DNA from: Rubricoccaceae bacterium
GTDB lineage: Bacteria > Bacteroidota > Rhodothermia > Rhodothermales > Rubricoccaceae
Length of the DNA stretch: 39,207 nucleotides
Direction of reading: 5' to 3'
Assembly: GCA_024639085.1 (NCBI GenBank)
Contig: JAHEJB010000002.1
Span: 15,696 to 54,902, forward strand
The notes under the pieces are model-generated. The model was not told the origin of the DNA, did no database searches, and saw nothing but the letters and a program-made list of their open reading frames with translations. A program made the position numbers and the translations under genes. Position 1 is the stretch's first letter, and every line of letters starts with the position of its first letter. Below are positions 34,797 to 39,207 of the stretch, one piece after another.

Positions 34797-36944
34797 ATGA
34801 AACGCCTTCTTTTCACACTCCTGCTTCTCTCTGTCTCCGGTTGCGCCCTTATCGCGCCGCAGCAGCTATCCACTCCCGAAGAGGGGTCTCTAGTCATTCA
34901 GTACGACGTGACGGCGCTTGAATTCCCTCCGCTTCGCGATGTGGCGCTGCCCGAGGTAGAAGAGGTTGAATTGCCCAACGGCCTGAAACTGTTTATTACC
35001 GAAGACCATTCGCTGCCACGAGTCAGTATCTCGGCCCGCATAGGCGCGGGAGCGTTGTGGGAGCCCGCCGACAAAGTGGGTCTGGCAGGCATTACGGGTA
35101 CGGTGATGCGCTCGGGCGGAACGACATCCTTGAGCCCGGATGAACTCAATCTCGCGCTGGAAAACGTCGGCGCATCGATTGAAACCAGCATTGGTGATGA
35201 CTCGGGTTTTGCGTTCATGAGCACGCTGACCGAGCACATCGATACTGTATTGCCTCTGTTTGCTGATGTGCTGATGAATCCGGCCTTCGATGCCGGGCAG
35301 GTTGAACTGGCAAAGACGCGAGTAAAAAGTGGGATCTCACGACGGAATGACAATCCGCAGGGGATTGCCACTCGAGAGTTGTTCAAGCTCGTCTTTGGTG
35401 CGGATAGTCCCTACGCCCGCGACACTGAGTATTGGACCATCGACGCGATATCTCGCGATGATCTCGACGCGTTCCACCAGCAGTATTTCCATCCAAACAA
35501 CACCTCGTTGGCTGTTTGGGGTGATTTTGATGCGACCGAAATGGCGAACAAAATCCGCGTAGCGTTCGGCGAATGGGAGCGAGCTAATGGCTTCGAACGT
35601 CCGGAGGCGCCTCCCGTAGACACGAGCCGCGAGAGTACGTTACACTTTGTTCAAAAGGACGACGTGACGCAGAGCACGGTCCTCATCGGCCATCCCGGCG
35701 AGATTCAACGGAACGACCCCGACTATTTCCCAGTCATCGTGATGAACGAGATCCTTGGGGGCGGATTTTCAAGCCGCCTCTTCCAAACAGTGCGAACGGA
35801 TCTGGGGCTTGCCTACGCAGTGTGGGGCAACTATTCAGCGGACTATGAAACGCCCGGTGTCTTCTATGCAGGCACGTTTACCAAGAGCGAGAGTACCACG
35901 GACGCTGTCCGAGCGATGCAAGATGTGATCGGCTCCATGCGAACGACCGCGCCATCCGAGGAGGAACTGTTTCAAGCCAAAGAGGCCTATCTGAACTCCT
36001 TCATCTTCAATTTCGATACGAAGCAGGAGGTGCTCAACCGCCAGATGACGTACGGCTACTATGGCTATCCGGCTGACTTCGTGCAGCAGATCAAAGCTGG
36101 TGTCGAAGCCGTTACTGCCGAGGACGTGCAACGCGTGGCCCAGCGCTACCTCTATCCCGATGAAGCCCACATACTCGTGTTGGGCAACGCCGCTGATTTC
36201 TCAGAGCCCATTTCCTCGCTCGGGGAAGTCGCGGAGATAGACATCACGATTCCGCTTCAACAACCAGGCGTGGAACATGCGCCTACAGCAAGCAACGTCG
36301 AGGGGGTTCTCCTCCTCAATCGTGTGATAGAAGCTTTGGGAAGTCGCCGTGCATTTGCAGAGGTGAAAGCCGTTCGCTACGAAGCGGAGACGCAGGCCGT
36401 AATGGGAGGCCAAGCCATCGAACTTCAAACGGAAGCCGTGTTTGACTTTCCAGATCGCATTTACGTGAAGCAGCGGACAAGAGCAGGCGCGTTTGAGATT
36501 ATCGTAAACGGAAGCGAAGGTGTGATGCGGTCAGCCGGAGGTGCGCAGGCAGCCCCAGCCGCACTGGTCAGCCAGATCAGGGATCAGATTTACATGGACC
36601 TGGCGTACCTCCTGAGTCGCGCAGACGATCTTGTGGTGGCTGCGCAGGATGGAAAAGATGGGCTGGACATTCTACAAATCGGCGTATCCGATTTGGACGG
36701 ACCACTATTCCTGTACATCGATCCTGAATCTTCGCGTCCCGTCAAGCTCCAAATGACGCTGGCAGGTATGGAAGGGCCGCAGGAAATGCTTGTGTTCTAC
36801 GACGACTACAGGCAAACGGGTGCCCTGCTCCTACCGTATGCAACCCGACAGGTAACGAACGGGGAAGAAGGTGGGAGCTCGGTTTCGTCTCTAGTTCAGA
36901 TCAATCCTGAATTTGACGACGCGCTTTTCGAACTGGGCAATTAA
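34797..36944 (+). CDS. M16 family protein lacking HxxEH, lipoprotein, with C-terminal LolA/outer-membrane lipoprotein-sorting-like extension
   Basis: MKRLLFTLLLLSVSGCALIAPQ lipobox; ELPNGLKLFITEDHSLPRVSISARIGAGALWEPADKVGLAGITGTVMRSGGT (HxxEH replaced); EILGGGFSSRLFQTVRTDLGLAYAVWG. Confidence 0.9.
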   Translation: MKRLLFTLLLLSVSGCALIAPQQLSTPEEGSLVIQYDVTALEFPPLRDVALPEVEEVELPNGLKLFITEDHSLPRVSISARIGAGALWEPADKVGLAGITGTVMRSGGTTSLSPDELNLALENVGASIETSIGDDSGFAFMSTLTEHIDTVLPLFADVLMNPAFDAGQVELAKTRVKSGISRRNDNPQGIATRELFKLVFGADSPYARDTEYWTIDAISRDDLDAFHQQYFHPNNTSLAVWGDFDATEMANKIRVAFGEWERANGFERPEAPPVDTSRESTLHFVQKDDVTQSTVLIGHPGEIQRNDPDYFPVIVMNEILGGGFSSRLFQTVRTDLGLAYAVWGNYSADYETPGVFYAGTFTKSESTTDAVRAMQDVIGSMRTTAPSEEELFQAKEAYLNSFIFNFDTKQEVLNRQMTYGYYGYPADFVQQIKAGVEAVTAEDVQRVAQRYLYPDEAHILVLGNAADFSEPISSLGEVAEIDITIPLQQPGVEHAPTASNVEGVLLLNRVIEALGSRRAFAEVKAVRYEAETQAVMGGQAIELQTEAVFDFPDRIYVKQRTRAGAFEIIVNGSEGVMRSAGGAQAAPAALVSQIRDQIYMDLAYLLSRADDLVVAAQDGKDGLDILQIGVSDLDGPLFLYIDPESSRPVKLQMTLAGMEGPQEMLVFYDDYRQTGALLLPYATRQVTNGEEGGSSVSSLVQINPEFDDALFELGN

Positions 36945-36954
36945 GCGCATCAGG

Positions 36955-38406
36955 ATGCACCCCAATCCCTACATTCCGGGCTATTCCAGCTTTGGGGGGC
37001 TCATCCTGTTTACCGTTCTTCGAAAGGCTTTCCTGTGCCTGGTTTTGATTGGCAGTTTTGCTTTACCGACGTTCGCACAGGGTGGAGAAAACACAGCGCC
37101 CCGCGTTACGCTTGAAGGGTGGGTACATGACTTGCGGGTCGCTGCTTGGGATAGAGCAGGTTCAGCAGGGGGACGCTATTACGACCGTGGTGTGTTCCGC
37201 TACCGAACGCCCCGAATGGATCACGAGTATGACCTCGACCAGTTCACGGCCGGATTCACACTGGCCGAAGATGCCGAGTATTACGCACATAAGAACGGGT
37301 TAAGGTCACACGCTATGAGCGTAACTACCTCGGATTTCATCACGCGAACGCAGTTGCGAGCCTCAGCTTCGCTTGGAGAGCACATCGGGCTGCGAATCGA
37401 GACCGACCTCCAAGATGACTTCGAAGGAAGGCGCTTGGCGCTAAGACTCGGCTACGAAGTTCCTGTTGGCGAAAGGCATACTGTAGGGTTTGCGCACTCA
37501 TTGGCTCGCGAAAAGGCTGATCTCGATCTTGGTTTCTATTATCGCTATCAGAATGAAAATGACCTTGAAATTGAGGCGGAGCTCGTTGCTTTGGATGGCC
37601 TGAACAACGTTATCGACGGATTGAAGGCCTCTCCATTTAATCGAGACACGTTGCGGCATTATGAGACTGCGCCGTACATGATTTCAGCCAGGATATCCTC
37701 GCCTATCCTGCGACGTGTAAGAGGAGAAGCTTCGTTCGGCATTCAGAATCGCTCGGTGGCAACTATTCGCTCGCTTAGTCACGACAGCCTTCGGTTCACG
37801 TTTGAGGATTCGTTTTGGTATGCTGGAGCGCTTCTTGAGGTTGATGCCTGGCCGGGTCATGTAACGACGGGAGCAGTTGCGCAGCTAACGTCATCCACGA
37901 CGACAATTCTTGCTGATGCGGACGTTCGCAATCCTTCCAATTACACGACAAAGCAACCATACAGTCGGTTCGGTGGATTTGCGTTGAGCCAATGGGGAAG
38001 ACTGCACGCAGAGGCTTGGCTATACTTTGATCACTACAAGGACGAGCAGAAGGGGAGCTTATTTGGCGGGGCCTCCGTAGACAGACCGTATCTGTTTGAA
38101 GAGATAAGAACGTGGATTCGGGCAAAAGCTGGTGTGCTCACGCCTCTGAATCTGGATTTATCTCTGAGCTATCAGGGAGACATACGTCGCTTTCCTAATG
38201 GTGAAGGTTTGGAAGATGAGTACTACGCGTTCATCCAGCACAGCCCCAATCATCGGGTGACGCTCAATTTCAGTTATCGTTTTTCAGAGATCGCAGCCTT
38301 CGACGGAGGTTTGACGTTCGACCTTGACAATGACCATTTCTTCATCGACCCTTCCTCTCGGAGCCGCTACGATGGAACGTACCTCCGCCTCCGTGCTAAT
38401 TGGTAA
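36955..38406 (+). CDS. Putative outer-membrane beta-barrel protein of unknown function
   Basis: LRKAFLCLVLIGSFALPTFAQ signal; strand-like amphipathic repeats; C-terminal aromatic YLRLRANW. Confidence 0.65.
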   Translation: MHPNPYIPGYSSFGGLILFTVLRKAFLCLVLIGSFALPTFAQGGENTAPRVTLEGWVHDLRVAAWDRAGSAGGRYYDRGVFRYRTPRMDHEYDLDQFTAGFTLAEDAEYYAHKNGLRSHAMSVTTSDFITRTQLRASASLGEHIGLRIETDLQDDFEGRRLALRLGYEVPVGERHTVGFAHSLAREKADLDLGFYYRYQNENDLEIEAELVALDGLNNVIDGLKASPFNRDTLRHYETAPYMISARISSPILRRVRGEASFGIQNRSVATIRSLSHDSLRFTFEDSFWYAGALLEVDAWPGHVTTGAVAQLTSSTTTILADADVRNPSNYTTKQPYSRFGGFALSQWGRLHAEAWLYFDHYKDEQKGSLFGGASVDRPYLFEEIRTWIRAKAGVLTPLNLDLSLSYQGDIRRFPNGEGLEDEYYAFIQHSPNHRVTLNFSYRFSEIAAFDGGLTFDLDNDHFFIDPSSRSRYDGTYLRLRANW

Positions 38407-38455
38407 TCCGCGTGATCTCCGTCGATATTGTGGCGTCCTCAAAACGAGCATATCC

Positions 38456-39207
38456 ATGCGTTTCCTTGCTTTTGCTACACTGGTCCTTCTTGCCGCGCCG
38501 CTTGCCGCTCAGGCCCCCTCAGTCGTCTCCGTTTTCCCGACGTCAGGCTTTGTCGGCTCTGACGTGGATGGCGATATCGTTGTAGAGTTCGACGAAGCGT
38601 TGAATCCGGCGACGGTCACTACTCAGACGTTCAATGTGTTTGGCCGTTGGTCGGGTCCTGCAGCCGGAACGATTTCTCTGGAGAATGGGGATCGCACAAT
38701 CCGCTTCACGCCATTCGAGCCATGTGCGTTTGGCGAAACGGTCACCGTTCGAATGTCAAAGGGCATAACTGATGCTGGCGGTACGCCACTAAATCACGCC
38801 TACTCGTGGCAATTCTGGACCGGCGCCACACAACTGGATGCCATTATTTATCAGGAAGTGTCTTTCCTGAGCCTTCGCGAACCTGGTGAGGGCAACATCA
38901 TCAGCTATGGCGCCTACGCTGGTGATCTCGATAACGATGGTTGGAGTGACCTCGCCGTGCCGAACGAGATCCCGGCCGACGTGCGCGTGTTACTGAACGA
39001 GCAGAACGGCACGTACACCAGTTTCACGACTTATCCACTGCCAAATGGCGCACTGCCGAGCACAAATGAGGGCGGCGACTTCAACGAAGACGGTAACATC
39101 GACATCGCAGTCGGCAACGGAAGCAATAACCGTTTGACGATCATGCTGGGTGACGGATTAGGCGGATTCCCATCTCTTGTATCCTATGTTTCGACCGGCA
39201 ACCAGGT
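38456..39207 (+). CDS. Exported protein with bacterial Ig-like (SbsA-type) domain and FG-GAP/VCBS repeats (3' truncated by window edge)
   Basis: Hand translation from ATG 38456: MRFLAFATLVLLAAPLAAQAPSVVSVFPTSGFVGSDVDGDIVVEFDEALNPATVTTQTFNVFG...GDLDNDGWSDLAVPNEIPADVRVLLNEQNGTYTSF...GDFNEDGNIDIAVGNGSNNRLTIMLGDGLGGFPS; open to the window end. Not in the ORF track. Confidence 0.9.
   Translation, partial: MRFLAFATLVLLAAPLAAQAPSVVSVFPTSGFVGSDVDGDIVVEFDEALNPATVTTQTFNVFGRWSGPAAGTISLENGDRTIRFTPFEPCAFGETVTVRMSKGITDAGGTPLNHAYSWQFWTGATQLDAIIYQEVSFLSLREPGEGNIISYGAYAGDLDNDGWSDLAVPNEIPADVRVLLNEQNGTYTSFTTYPLPNGALPSTNEGGDFNEDGNIDIAVGNGSNNRLTIMLGDGLGGFPSLVSYVSTGNQ

Overview
The window reads as one contiguous, gene-dense chromosomal segment of a Bacteroidota-like bacterium, probably Rhodothermota. 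That placement is inferred from T9SS-type C-terminal domains, weak Shine-Dalgarno use, acidic proteins and gene families; no search was run. No tRNA, rRNA, CRISPR array, transposase or prophage was seen. From left to right: an M1 metallopeptidase lipoprotein with HEAT repeats (5' end cut by the window), a DUF1801 protein, prfB without the usual frameshift site, nadB, and a complete rimP-nusA-infB-rbfA-truB-ribF-rpsO-pnp block. Next, mostly on the minus strand, come two tandem WG-repeat lipoproteins and two paralogous DUF1800-DUF1501 modules separated by mscL. These are followed by serS, a META-domain lipoprotein, metG, an LpxR-like protein, a small outer-membrane protein, a second M1 peptidase, an M16 pair (HxxEH-bearing plus a partner without HxxEH), a putative outer-membrane beta-barrel, and an FG-GAP protein running off the right edge that the ORF track missed. 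The best candidates for new biology are: (i) the duplicated DUF1800/DUF1501 locus, where DUF1501 carries both a twin-arginine signal and a T9SS-like C-terminal domain, and the DUF1800 partners start with an RR motif but no hydrophobic segment; (ii) mutually exclusive hairpins and a REP-like palindrome in the pnp leader; (iii) tandem hairpins in the rimP-nusA leader, one abutting the rimP start codon.
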